DNA from: a virus
Reading direction: 5' to 3' (one strand)
Virus record (IMG/VR): IMGVR_UViG_3300012000_000073
Coordinates: 1-33,586 of that record
DNA length: 33,586 nt
Under the pieces are notes generated by a model. The model had not been told where the DNA came from. It made no database searches and saw only the letters and a program-made list of their open reading frames with translations. A program made the translations under genes and the position numbers. Positions 8,687 to 15,417 of the stretch are shown one piece after another (within the stretch, counting starts at the first letter, position 1; each line of letters opens with the position of its first letter).

Positions 8687-9129
8687 TTAAAGATTTATGG
8701 AGTGGTCCACGCTATACTGAAGATGAGTTAATGGCTCGACTTAAATTTTTTATAGGTATGACACTAGCTTTAACATTATTTGGTATTGTATTTGTTGTAC
8801 TTTATAGTTTAATATTTGTAACTCAACCAATGAATGGTATGAGTCCTGTAGATAATAAATTTTTTGAACTTATAATTCCTATTGCTACATTTTTAACAGG
8901 TACACTTAGTGGTATTATGCTAGCACATGGAGATAAAGAAGCACAAAAAGAAGCATTAAAATCTGCAAATAAAGGTTGGGATCGTCCACCTAGCCCATCA
9001 CCTACAACAATGCCTACAATTACAGTTGGTAGTAATGGTGTTAATATAGGTACAAATGGTGGTAATCAAATAACCGTTGGTTTTGGAGGCAAACTACAGC
9101 CACCACAACCACAATTTCCAGAAATATAA
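8683..9129 (+). CDS. Two-TM membrane protein with Gly/Pro-rich tail; possible holin
   Basis: The 148-residue product has two clear membrane segments (about residues 22-44, FFIGMTLALTLFGIVFVVLY, and about 63-83, ELIIPIATFLTGTLSGIML). A short charged stretch (HGDKEAQKEALK) and a low-complexity tail rich in Pro, Gly, Asn and Thr (PPSPSPTTMPTITVGSNG) follow. The tail alternates Gly-Gly-Asn and Val/Ile, unlike ordinary holin tails. Two membrane segments, small size and position downstream of the endolysin fit a holin, but the family is not recognised. The start overlaps the lipoprotein stop. Confidence 0.62.
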   Translation: MIKDLWSGPRYTEDELMARLKFFIGMTLALTLFGIVFVVLYSLIFVTQPMNGMSPVDNKFFELIIPIATFLTGTLSGIMLAHGDKEAQKEALKSANKGWDRPPSPSPTTMPTITVGSNGVNIGTNGGNQITVGFGGKLQPPQPQFPEI

Positions 9130-9140
9130 AGGTTATAAAT

Positions 9141-9416
9141 ATGTCAAAAACTTTATTAGCACTACTAGTATCAACTTTTTTAGTTTCTAATACTTTAGCA
9201 TTAGAAACTATCATTAAAAAAGAAGAAAAACCTCCTACTAAAAAAGAAGATAAAGCTCCTAGTAAAAAAGAAGATGCTAAAAAAGAAAAAGCTTGTATTG
9301 ATAAAATAAAGGATGGTAAACCAGTTTTAGATAAAGAAGGTAAGCCAGACCAAGTTTGCAAGGAAGTTAAGATTCATCAGAAATTAGAAGGTAATAAAGT
9401 ACCGGATAAGAAGTAA
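9141..9416 (+). CDS. Secreted Lys-rich periplasmic protein
   Basis: This 91-residue protein has a Sec-type signal peptide (about residues 1-20, LLALLVSTFLVSNTLALE, cleavage probably after LA). The mature part is extremely rich in Lys, Glu, Asp and Pro, with near-repeats of KKEDK/KKEEK (PPTKKEDKAPSKKEDAKKEK). Two cysteines (ACIDK and QVCKE) may form a disulfide. It follows an AAAGG ribosome site. No family is recognised. A charged, probably disordered periplasmic protein could bind peptidoglycan or outer-membrane components. Its position in the envelope-protein run (7596-9416) suggests a shared role with the lipoprotein and membrane proteins. Confidence 0.62.
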   Translation: MSKTLLALLVSTFLVSNTLALETIIKKEEKPPTKKEDKAPSKKEDAKKEKACIDKIKDGKPVLDKEGKPDQVCKEVKIHQKLEGNKVPDKK

Positions 9417-9443
9417 TCTTTAACTAACTTAATAGGAATTAAT

Positions 9444-10115
9444 ATGGGCAAAAGCAGCGCTAAAAAAGAACGCAGTGTAATACCCGTAGAATTTAATTTT
9501 AAGGAAATAACACCACTAAATTATATTCAAGAAACATATTTACGTGCTATATGTGAAAATAATATAATTTTTGGTATAGGTAGTGCAGGAACTGGTAAAA
9601 CTTATATTGCAGCTACTTATGCTGCTCGTGAATTATTTTATCGTCGCATAAATAAAATTATACTTACTAGACCTAACATAGAAACAGGCCGTGGTCTAGG
9701 ATTCTTACCTGGCACACTAGATGAAAAATATGCTCCTTACCTAGAACCTTTTAATGATATTTTTATTCGTAGCTTAGGTACTGGATTTTATGAATATGCA
9801 CTTAATAAGGGCGATATAGAACCTAAACCGTTGGGATTTATGCGCGGAGTTACTTTTGATGACTGTATAGTATTACTAGACGAAGCGCAAAATGCTACTC
9901 GTGATGAAATGAAAATGATCTTGAGTCGCATAGGTAAAAACTGTAAAATAATAGTTAGTGGTGATCATGATCAAAGTGATATTACTAATAGTGGCCTAGA
10001 AGATGCTGCTAAAAGGCTAGAACATATTCAAGGTATTGAAGTAGTAAGATTTATGGATCAAGATATTGTTCGTAGTAAATTATGTAAAGATATTATAATG
10101 GCTTATAGGAACTAA
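9444..10115 (+). CDS. phoH: PhoH-like ATPase
   Basis: The 223-residue product matches the length and motifs of phage PhoH proteins: Walker A GSAGTGKT (residues 46-53), ILTRPNIETGRGLGFLPG (the conserved RP...G.LPG block), Walker B IVLLDEAQN near 141, and sensor-type IIVSGDHDQSD. PhoH proteins are P-loop NTPases of the helicase-like class; bacterial PhoH2 fusions act on RNA, but the role in phages is not established. A good ribosome site (AGGAATTA) precedes the ATG. It separates the envelope-protein genes from the cyclase. Confidence 0.93.
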   Translation: MGKSSAKKERSVIPVEFNFKEITPLNYIQETYLRAICENNIIFGIGSAGTGKTYIAATYAARELFYRRINKIILTRPNIETGRGLGFLPGTLDEKYAPYLEPFNDIFIRSLGTGFYEYALNKGDIEPKPLGFMRGVTFDDCIVLLDEAQNATRDEMKMILSRIGKNCKIIVSGDHDQSDITNSGLEDAAKRLEHIQGIEVVRFMDQDIVRSKLCKDIIMAYRN

Positions 10116-10120
10116 TAATT

Positions 10121-10305
10121 ATGGAAACAGTTACAGAAGCAGTAAGTAAATTGTGGTTTTAGGAGCTGGCTTAGTTGCCATAGCTGCCTATGCAGTTACA
10201 ATTAAAGTAAGATTAGATTATCTAGAAAAAAATTATGACAAACAAATTACTGCTCTCTGGGATCAAGTAAATAGATTACTTAAAGATGTAAAACATGGAA
10301 ACTAA
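10121..10305 (+). pseudogene. Frameshifted small single-TM protein gene
   Basis: An ATG at 10121 opens METVTEAVSKLWF and stops at 10160-10162. The continuing protein is in the -1 frame from 10153: VVLGAGLVAIAAYAVTIKVR, a strong membrane segment, then a charged amphipathic helix ending at 10305. Read together they make a coherent protein of about 60 residues with an N-terminal amphipathic start, one TM and a coiled tail. No classical slippery heptamer is visible at the junction, so a one-base deletion (mutation or assembly error) is more likely than programmed frameshifting. The downstream part overlaps the cyclase start by 11 bases and has no visible ribosome site of its own. Confidence 0.55.
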
Positions 10306-11527
10306 ACTAGCAACTATTATATGCGGAGATGTTATTGGCTATAGTTCACAAATGCAACAAGATGAACTAGCTACATTAGCTAAACTAGATAAATGTCGTA
10401 GTATAATTGATCCACTAATTAATAAATATCGTGGCAGATTATTTAATACTGGTGGCGATAGTGTATTTGTAGAGTTTGCTAGTACTGTTGATGCTGTTAA
10501 ATTTAGTATTAACATGCAAGATGAAATGTATAAACTAAATAATAGTATGCGTTGGCGTATAGGTATGCATGTAGGAGAAGTTTGGATATATGGTACTAAT
10601 CTTATGGGCGACGCTGTTAATCTAGCTGCTCGTACAGAAAGTCTAGCTGATTATGGTGGTGTTACTATGACACAATCAGTTTATGATTTAGTAAAAGGTA
10701 AGCTAAAAGAATACAAATATGTTAGCCGTGGTAAACAAGAATTTAAAAATGTTGATCCAATGGAAATATGGAGTGTAGTACTTTCATATGCAGAGCCTAA
10801 TCCACACTTAAACAAAGCACCAAAAGCTAAAAATAGTGCACTAACTAAAAGTCATAGAGAACTTATAGCTGCTATAGTAAATGATCAAGCAGCTAGAAAT
10901 AAAACTATAGCAGATGCTCAAAATTTTAAACGTAATAAAAATTTTAATGCAGCTACTAGAATATTGATGTGGCGTATTAGTAAACAAGATAGCGAAGCAC
11001 TAAATGAATTAATTGATATGTTTCAAAAAAATCTAGTTACGCAAGAACTAAAGCCTTATGTTTTAGCAATATTTGGTGAATTTTGTCAAAATACCAATAG
11101 TGAAACAACAATAAAAATAGCTGATTTAGTTCTAGAAGATAGCGAAAGTTTAAGTATTAAACTTTTACAACAAGCTGCACTGGTTAATGAAGAGGCTAGT
11201 TATAAATTAGCTATGTTAATATTTAATAATTCTAATAGTAGTACTAGTGAAATTAATAGTGTTATAGCAGATCTACAAGAAAGTGCGATGAAACGTAAAG
11301 TACCGGCTATGCTTAGTTTAGGTAAGTATTACTTAAAAGTACAAGACAATAAAAATGCTTTTCGTTGGCTCTATGCTGCTCGTGCAGAACATAGTGCTGA
11401 AGCACAAAAACTACTAGAAGCATTAAACAAAAATATTAGCAAAGCTGAATTTAATAATTTTAAAACAGATGCTGATGCACTAGTAGACCAAATTAAATTT
11501 ATGGATGATAACAGGATGAAACAATGA
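10295..11527 (+). CDS. Class III nucleotidyl cyclase with Sel1/TPR-like C-terminal domain
   Basis: The 410-residue soluble product has a cyclase homology domain at residues 5-160. Both metal-binding aspartates are present (Asp12 in CGDVIGYS, Asp55 in NTGGDSVFVEF), as are the transition-state Asn109 and Arg113 (GDAVNLAAR, with family spacing), plus GMHVGEV and the SLADYGGVTMTQSVYD block. By my alignment the two purine-selecting positions are Asn51 and Asn102, not the Lys/Asp of adenylyl or Glu/Cys of guanylyl cyclases, so the base used is uncertain. Residues about 175-410 are all-helical with Sel1/TPR-like units (KNAFRWLYAARAEHSAEAQK), probably a protein-binding solenoid. There is no membrane segment. 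Its stop overlaps the next start (ATGA). A catalytically competent phage cyclase is inferred from residues only. Confidence 0.9.
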   Translation: METKLATIICGDVIGYSSQMQQDELATLAKLDKCRSIIDPLINKYRGRLFNTGGDSVFVEFASTVDAVKFSINMQDEMYKLNNSMRWRIGMHVGEVWIYGTNLMGDAVNLAARTESLADYGGVTMTQSVYDLVKGKLKEYKYVSRGKQEFKNVDPMEIWSVVLSYAEPNPHLNKAPKAKNSALTKSHRELIAAIVNDQAARNKTIADAQNFKRNKNFNAATRILMWRISKQDSEALNELIDMFQKNLVTQELKPYVLAIFGEFCQNTNSETTIKIADLVLEDSESLSIKLLQQAALVNEEASYKLAMLIFNNSNSSTSEINSVIADLQESAMKRKVPAMLSLGKYYLKVQDNKNAFRWLYAARAEHSAEAQKLLEALNKNISKAEFNNFKTDADALVDQIKFMDDNRMKQ

Positions 11528-11970
11528 GTACAGATTCACTACCAGTATGTTTAACTTATCAAGAGTTAAATTTTAAAAATCATTTAACTTGTATAGAATA
11601 TGCTGAATTAGGGCCAGCAGATCCTAGAGAGCCAAGTACTAGTTATTGGCAAAATAAAGCACTATTATGGGCAGTACCAGATGGAGTAGCACGTACAAGA
11701 TTATGTATGAACTGTGCACACTATAATAATGATCCAGAAATAGTAGCACTAATACCCTCTAGTCCTGGAGGGCAGCTAAAAGCTAGTGATCTTCCAGTTA
11801 TGCCAAAATGGGCAGATATACAGGGTATGCCTACTGCTGTATGTACTAGATGGTCTATTACTTGTTCAGCGCTACGTACTTGCAATGACTGGGAAGATCC
11901 TAACTTAGATCCTAACAATGCAAATGTAAAATTTATAACACCTAGTAAAGCTGAGGTATCAGATGGCTAA
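11524..11970 (+). CDS. Cys-rich phage protein, possible metal or Fe-S binding
   Basis: The 148-residue product has cysteines spaced as C61-x2-C64 (CMNCAHY), then C107, C114 and C120 (AVCTRWSITCSALRTCNDWE). The pattern CxNCxxY followed by C...C...RTCxxW recurs in small phage proteins and superficially resembles high-potential iron-sulfur proteins, so a metal or cluster site is plausible but unproven. There is no signal or membrane segment. It overlaps the cyclase stop and the following gene by eight bases, implying coupled expression with both. Confidence 0.6.
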   Translation: MSTDSLPVCLTYQELNFKNHLTCIEYAELGPADPREPSTSYWQNKALLWAVPDGVARTRLCMNCAHYNNDPEIVALIPSSPGGQLKASDLPVMPKWADIQGMPTAVCTRWSITCSALRTCNDWEDPNLDPNNANVKFITPSKAEVSDG

Positions 11971-12595
11971 AACTTATAAACCAACTACTGGCATGGCTAG
12001 TGCTGCGCGCCGAGCACTTAAGTGGAAAAGTGAAGGTAGAGCAGGTGGTACTCTAGTAGGTCTAGCCAGAGCTAATCAATTAAAAGATCGTGATCCATTG
12101 TCAGCAAGTACTGTATTACGTATGTACAGCTTTTTTAGCCGTCATGAAGTAGATAAACGTGCAACTGGATTTAATAGTGGAGAAGAAGGTTTTCCTAGTA
12201 AAGGCCGTGTAGCCTGGGATCTTTGGGGAGGTGATGGTGGATATAGTTGGAGTAGTTCAAAACGAGATCAAATTATGCGTGAACGTGAAAAGAAAGCATT
12301 GCAACTAGTTAAACTAGCACAAAAAGGTATAGTTGCACATACAGATAGAATGGTTATTGCACAAGTTCTAGAAGATTATGCTAATCAAAATATTAGTGAA
12401 GACCTAGAAGCATTTGGTCAATTTATGTATCATGCTGAACTACTACGCAATGATCACCTAGATGTTTACTTACTAGACCTACATATGGTAGCTCAACCCT
12501 ATCGTGATATACTAATAGAAGTATTTAGTCAATTACATGATATGGGTGATATGACTGTAGATGAAGAAGATAGCACACTAGATACACCACTATAA
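11963..12595 (+). CDS. Conserved phage protein of unknown role
   Basis: The 210-residue product has a basic N-terminus (MASAARRALKWKSEGRAGGT) and the block LRMYSFFSRHEVDKRATGFN followed by GRVAWDLWGGDGG. I recognise this block as recurring in phage proteins, sometimes next to or inside head-maturation proteins, but its function is not known to me. The second half is helical and acidic, ending TVDEEDSTLDTPL. It is the last gene of the plus-strand operon, with the terminator hairpin starting two bases after its stop. A structural or packaging role would fit the late block. Confidence 0.6.
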   Translation: MAKTYKPTTGMASAARRALKWKSEGRAGGTLVGLARANQLKDRDPLSASTVLRMYSFFSRHEVDKRATGFNSGEEGFPSKGRVAWDLWGGDGGYSWSSSKRDQIMREREKKALQLVKLAQKGIVAHTDRMVIAQVLEDYANQNISEDLEAFGQFMYHAELLRNDHLDVYLLDLHMVAQPYRDILIEVFSQLHDMGDMTVDEEDSTLDTPL

Positions 12596-12597
12596 AT

Positions 12598-12626
12598 AAA
12601 AAAGCCCGCACTAGCGGGCTTTTTTT
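12598..12626. terminator. Bidirectional intrinsic terminator between convergent operons
   Basis: A perfect GC-rich stem GCCCGC (12604-12609) / GCGGGC (12614-12619) with loop ACTA is flanked by six A on the left and seven T on the right, extending the stem with A-T pairs. It therefore works in both directions: it ends the plus-strand operon (stop at 12595) and the minus-strand operon (last stop at 12628). Confidence 0.93.
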
Positions 12627-12627
12627 A

Positions 12628-12807
12628 TTACTTAACTACTTCTAAACTTGGTTGCTCAGCTTCGGGCTTTGGTAGCTGTGGCTGAGCTTGCTGCTGAATT
12701 TTTGTGCTAAGTGGATTAGCAATTTTAGCAGGTAGTTCTTGTAGTGCAGTTAAAATAGTGTTAGTTTCTTGAATTGAAAATTCAAATTTTAGTATAGTAT
12801 CTTCCAT
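12628..12807 (-). CDS. Small phage protein of unknown function
   Basis: This 59-residue protein, MEDTILKFEFSIQETNTILT onward, ends PKPEAEQPSLEVVK. A short beta-like start (ILKFEFSIQE) is followed by a helix (NTILTALQELPAKIANPLST) and a Gln/Pro-rich tail. This layout is seen in small phage proteins of unknown role. It is the most downstream gene of the minus-strand block, just before the bidirectional terminator. Confidence 0.65.
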   Translation of the reverse strand: MEDTILKFEFSIQETNTILTALQELPAKIANPLSTKIQQQAQPQLPKPEAEQPSLEVVK

Positions 12808-12845
12808 ATTGTTTCTTATTGGTTAAATAGTTTCTTTATATACCC

Positions 12846-14456
12846 TCAGCGCACCGGACATACGCCACTAGTGCATTCATCGTCTAATAACTCGTCAAAA
12901 CTATTACCTGCTTCGACGTCAATTGGTTTTAAGTCTTGAACATATTTTCTAAAAGTAGATTCATCTACTACTTCTTGTGGTAAGTATAAATAGCCCAAAT
13001 CTTGAGCAGTTTTAGTAGGATCTGCTCTATATATAAAACTTACCCCTACATAGCAATCCCAGTTATTTAATAACCAGTCAATGATCTCGCACACTTCGCT
13101 AGGATCATAACTAATAGTTACTGACGTATTTTGTTGTGTCCAACTAGTTTGCAGCAATTTATATCGCTCTAGTTGCTCTATAGCAGTTTCTAAATTGACC
13201 TCTTTGCCGGCTTCTTTGTGAAAAGGTACATCTTTCCACTCTACCGGGAATGTTACTAAGACACCGGTTGGGTCTGTAGGATGATTAATCACTTTATAAC
13301 CACTATCTCGTAACAATGGAATTAGAGGATCATGTATACCAAACTGTACATTATTGAAAATGTACTTGCCTAGCGGCTTATGTACGCCTTCTGTACAATC
13401 CATAATCTTACTTAACGTACCGCTGGGCTTAATACAAGTGATATTCTTTGGACGTGGTAATCCTAATTCATCTGCCATTGAAATGGCTGCGCTTGTTGCA
13501 GTACGTTTTAGATATTCATAGTCGTAACTAGTCATATCTGGACGCATTGCAATGCCTGTTAAACCAACTCCACAGAGACGTAAGAAATAGTTGTTAAGGT
13601 GCCAAGCTTCCTGTAAGATCCCGTCTTTAAGATTAACACAGGTCTGACGATAATTAGCCCTGGCAGCCAGTCTGATCGCATCGTGTAGTCCTGCGGTATT
13701 ACCTTTAAACTTGGAGATGTCCGTTTCTGTAAGGTTACAGAAGCTTTTGTTGCCCAGCAAGATTTCAACACAGGGATTCGCTCCTTTAAACCATGGAGCA
13801 CGTCTAAGAGCTTCTTGTTCATTGATAAATCCTGGTTCACTACCGCCAGCCTCTAGCATAAGATTAAATATTTCTTTAAGCTCTTGGCGTGTTGGTTTTT
13901 CCTTAAATACTAAACTGTTATTTGATTGTTGTCTGTGCTCACGTCCATACAACCAAAAATCCTTTTTAGCTATTGCAAATTCTTGCCATTCCGGTTGACC
14001 GTAGTCGAAAAGAGCGATTTCAGCACTTCTACGACTGGATAGGATCGTTCCGAGATGATTAATAATGTCAAGAATATCCATCCTAGTAAGAAGGCTATCA
14101 GCCCTACCATTAAGTATGTTGGCAATTGCAACATAAGCTTTTGAAATAGCACTGTCACCACTGCTAACCCATCCATATCCTTTTAATCTTTCACCAGCAG
14201 GTCTTAGTTGACTAAAATCAAGTACAAGAGTAGTAGCAGGATACTTGCCCGCAAGCAACTTTCCAATAGACTTCGCCCAGGCTTCTGCACTATCTCCAAC
14301 TTGAATTGTCCAAGTTTTTGTGTTTGCATCCCAGGTTTCAACATTATATTCAAGTCCACCTTTAGCAGTTCGTTGACTCTTAACAACTTCTATATTTTTA
14401 ATTGGTTTTGAGAATCCATTTAGTGTGCCTACAATAGGTTTGAAGCCCACACCACA
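12846..14456 (-). CDS. nrdJ: Class II ribonucleotide reductase, exon 2 (C-terminal 536 residues)
   Basis: This is the second exon of an adenosylcobalamin-dependent ribonucleotide reductase, beginning CGVGFKP after splicing. NPCVEILLGNKSFCNLTE carries the radical-site Cys and, eleven residues later, the partner Cys, matching C408 and C419 of the Lactobacillus leichmannii enzyme. The C-terminal DECTSGVCPVR holds the CxxxxC pair that re-reduces the active site (C731/C736 there). GLTGIAMRPD and ITCIKPSGTLS are also conserved. Spliced length is 654 residues, shorter than the 739 of the Lactobacillus enzyme. It makes deoxynucleotides for phage replication and needs host or environmental B12. The first ATG of this frame (14459) is not a real start: its last base is the intron's terminal G. 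Confidence 0.93.
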   Translation of the reverse strand, partial: CGVGFKPIVGTLNGFSKPIKNIEVVKSQRTAKGGLEYNVETWDANTKTWTIQVGDSAEAWAKSIGKLLAGKYPATTLVLDFSQLRPAGERLKGYGWVSSGDSAISKAYVAIANILNGRADSLLTRMDILDIINHLGTILSSRRSAEIALFDYGQPEWQEFAIAKKDFWLYGREHRQQSNNSLVFKEKPTRQELKEIFNLMLEAGGSEPGFINEQEALRRAPWFKGANPCVEILLGNKSFCNLTETDISKFKGNTAGLHDAIRLAARANYRQTCVNLKDGILQEAWHLNNYFLRLCGVGLTGIAMRPDMTSYDYEYLKRTATSAAISMADELGLPRPKNITCIKPSGTLSKIMDCTEGVHKPLGKYIFNNVQFGIHDPLIPLLRDSGYKVINHPTDPTGVLVTFPVEWKDVPFHKEAGKEVNLETAIEQLERYKLLQTSWTQQNTSVTISYDPSEVCEIIDWLLNNWDCYVGVSFIYRADPTKTAQDLGYLYLPQEVVDESTFRKYVQDLKPIDVEAGNSFDELLDDECTSGVCPVR

Positions 14457-15417
14457 CATTTATGTTAACTATATATTTCTATATAGATCAGACTATATCA
14501 TCATCTTTCGATGGAGTATGTTCTAACATATATTCTACAGCATCAAAATATGCATCACTACAACGTTTACTATTTAAAGTTTTAGTCGTATAGTGCAAAT
14601 CTATTTTGTAATAAAATTCTGGTAAAAAGTACTTATGCGTTAATACTATTAATTTCTGAGAATTTTCTGGATTAAAAGAAACTCTAGGTTTAGATTCTCT
14701 ATTATATCCTGCATTATGCATGTATAATTTTGTTTGAATATTCCAAACATCATTAAAATATTGCATAATATTTTTTATACTTAACTCATCAAATGAGTCC
14801 GTACAAATTCTTAAATTTCTAGTATTATTACTGGCTTTATAATCCAAATATCCATCATCCATAAACCAAAGAGCTAATCCTTCCGGCGTTAGGCTATTTA
14901 ATATTTTCATAGTAACTTGTTTTGTACCAGTACTATAAAGCTCTTGTCTATATTTTTCAAAATATGGATGTTTATCTGTTTGTACTACATAAGATATATT
15001 TCTATTATATATTTTTCCATTAATTATTTGCTTATTACCTCTATCTCTAGTATGATAATAAACTTGTATATCTGGAGCAATATTTTTTAAAATGCTACCT
15101 TTATATAATATTAGATTTTGTGATATTTGTTCACAGGAAAATTCATTCCTGTTTGTTATAGTACTATCACCTAATAAAGTGCCATAAATAGCACCTTTTA
15201 CTTCTGCTGAATTTCGGGACTGGTTCATCATAACCTTCCAACCTTTCTATATATGTTTAGTCGTTGAACCTTTTGACCTCTTAGTCTAAGGCTGCTGATT
15301 GTCCAATTCTATTATTTCTTAACTATCACGCTTACCCTTCCGGATTACGTTGTAGTAAATAGACTCTAAGGAGTTTCCAGCAATTTATACTCTTTATACA
15401 GGGCAGTGATTTTGTTT
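14457..15417 (-). ncRNA. Group I self-splicing intron in the RNR gene
   Basis: This 961-base intron can be read from the minus strand. P1: exon end TACAGGGT (15425-15418) pairs with internal guide GCCCTGTA (15403-15396), leaving the diagnostic U.G at the splice site. P element AAATTGCTGGAAAC (15386-15373) and Q element AATCAGCAGCC (15300-15290) form P4 (TGCTG/CAGCA). R element GGTTCAACGACTA (15270-15258) and S element ATATAGTC (14498-14491) form P7 (GACTA/TAGTC). P9 (14486-14469) is a seven-pair stem capped by GAAA. The intron ends in G (14457). Splicing joins GGT to TGT and restores LLLQGCGVGFKP, the conserved class II RNR sequence, in phase 0. A possible P10 pairs exon GUGGU with AUCAC before the guide. 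Confidence 0.9.
14488..15231 (-). CDS. LAGLIDADG homing endonuclease (intron-encoded)
   Basis: This 247-residue gene lies inside the RNR intron, between the R and S core elements, so it occupies the P8 region. It has two LAGLIDADG-type motifs: IYGTLLGDSTI (about residues 15-25) and LALWFMDDGYLD (about 119-130), each with its catalytic acidic residue. Two motifs in one chain mean a monomeric enzyme that would cut the intronless RNR allele near the insertion site and drive intron spread. A ribosome site (GGAAGG) precedes ATGATG. Its last codons and TGA (14490-14488) overlap the S strand of P7, so coding and ribozyme function constrain each other. It could also act as a maturase. Composition is more AT-rich than the RNR exons. 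Confidence 0.92.
   Translation of the reverse strand: MMNQSRNSAEVKGAIYGTLLGDSTITNRNEFSCEQISQNLILYKGSILKNIAPDIQVYYHTRDRGNKQIINGKIYNRNISYVVQTDKHPYFEKYRQELYSTGTKQVTMKILNSLTPEGLALWFMDDGYLDYKASNNTRNLRICTDSFDELSIKNIMQYFNDVWNIQTKLYMHNAGYNRESKPRVSFNPENSQKLIVLTHKYFLPEFYYKIDLHYTTKTLNSKRCSDAYFDAVEYMLEHTPSKDDDIV

Noticed and set aside
9134-9141. TATAAATA, identical to the T4 late promoter core, just before the gene at 9141; another at 12592-12599
   Set aside because: A single AT-rich octamer is expected by chance here, others lie at gene ends, and no T4-type late sigma or clamp gene is seen in the window.
9041-9361. Minus-strand frame opposite the Lys-rich secreted protein
   Set aside because: It is the complement of Lys/Glu-rich repeats, giving Phe/Leu/Ser-rich nonsense; the plus-strand gene has a signal peptide and ribosome site.
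14457-14459. ATG at 14459 as start of a separate RNR gene
   Set aside because: It has no ribosome site, the protein would lack Cys97, and its G is the intron's terminal base.
15258-15270. GGTTCAA, resembling a tRNA T-arm
   Set aside because: No acceptor or anticodon arms fit around it; it is the R element of the group I intron.
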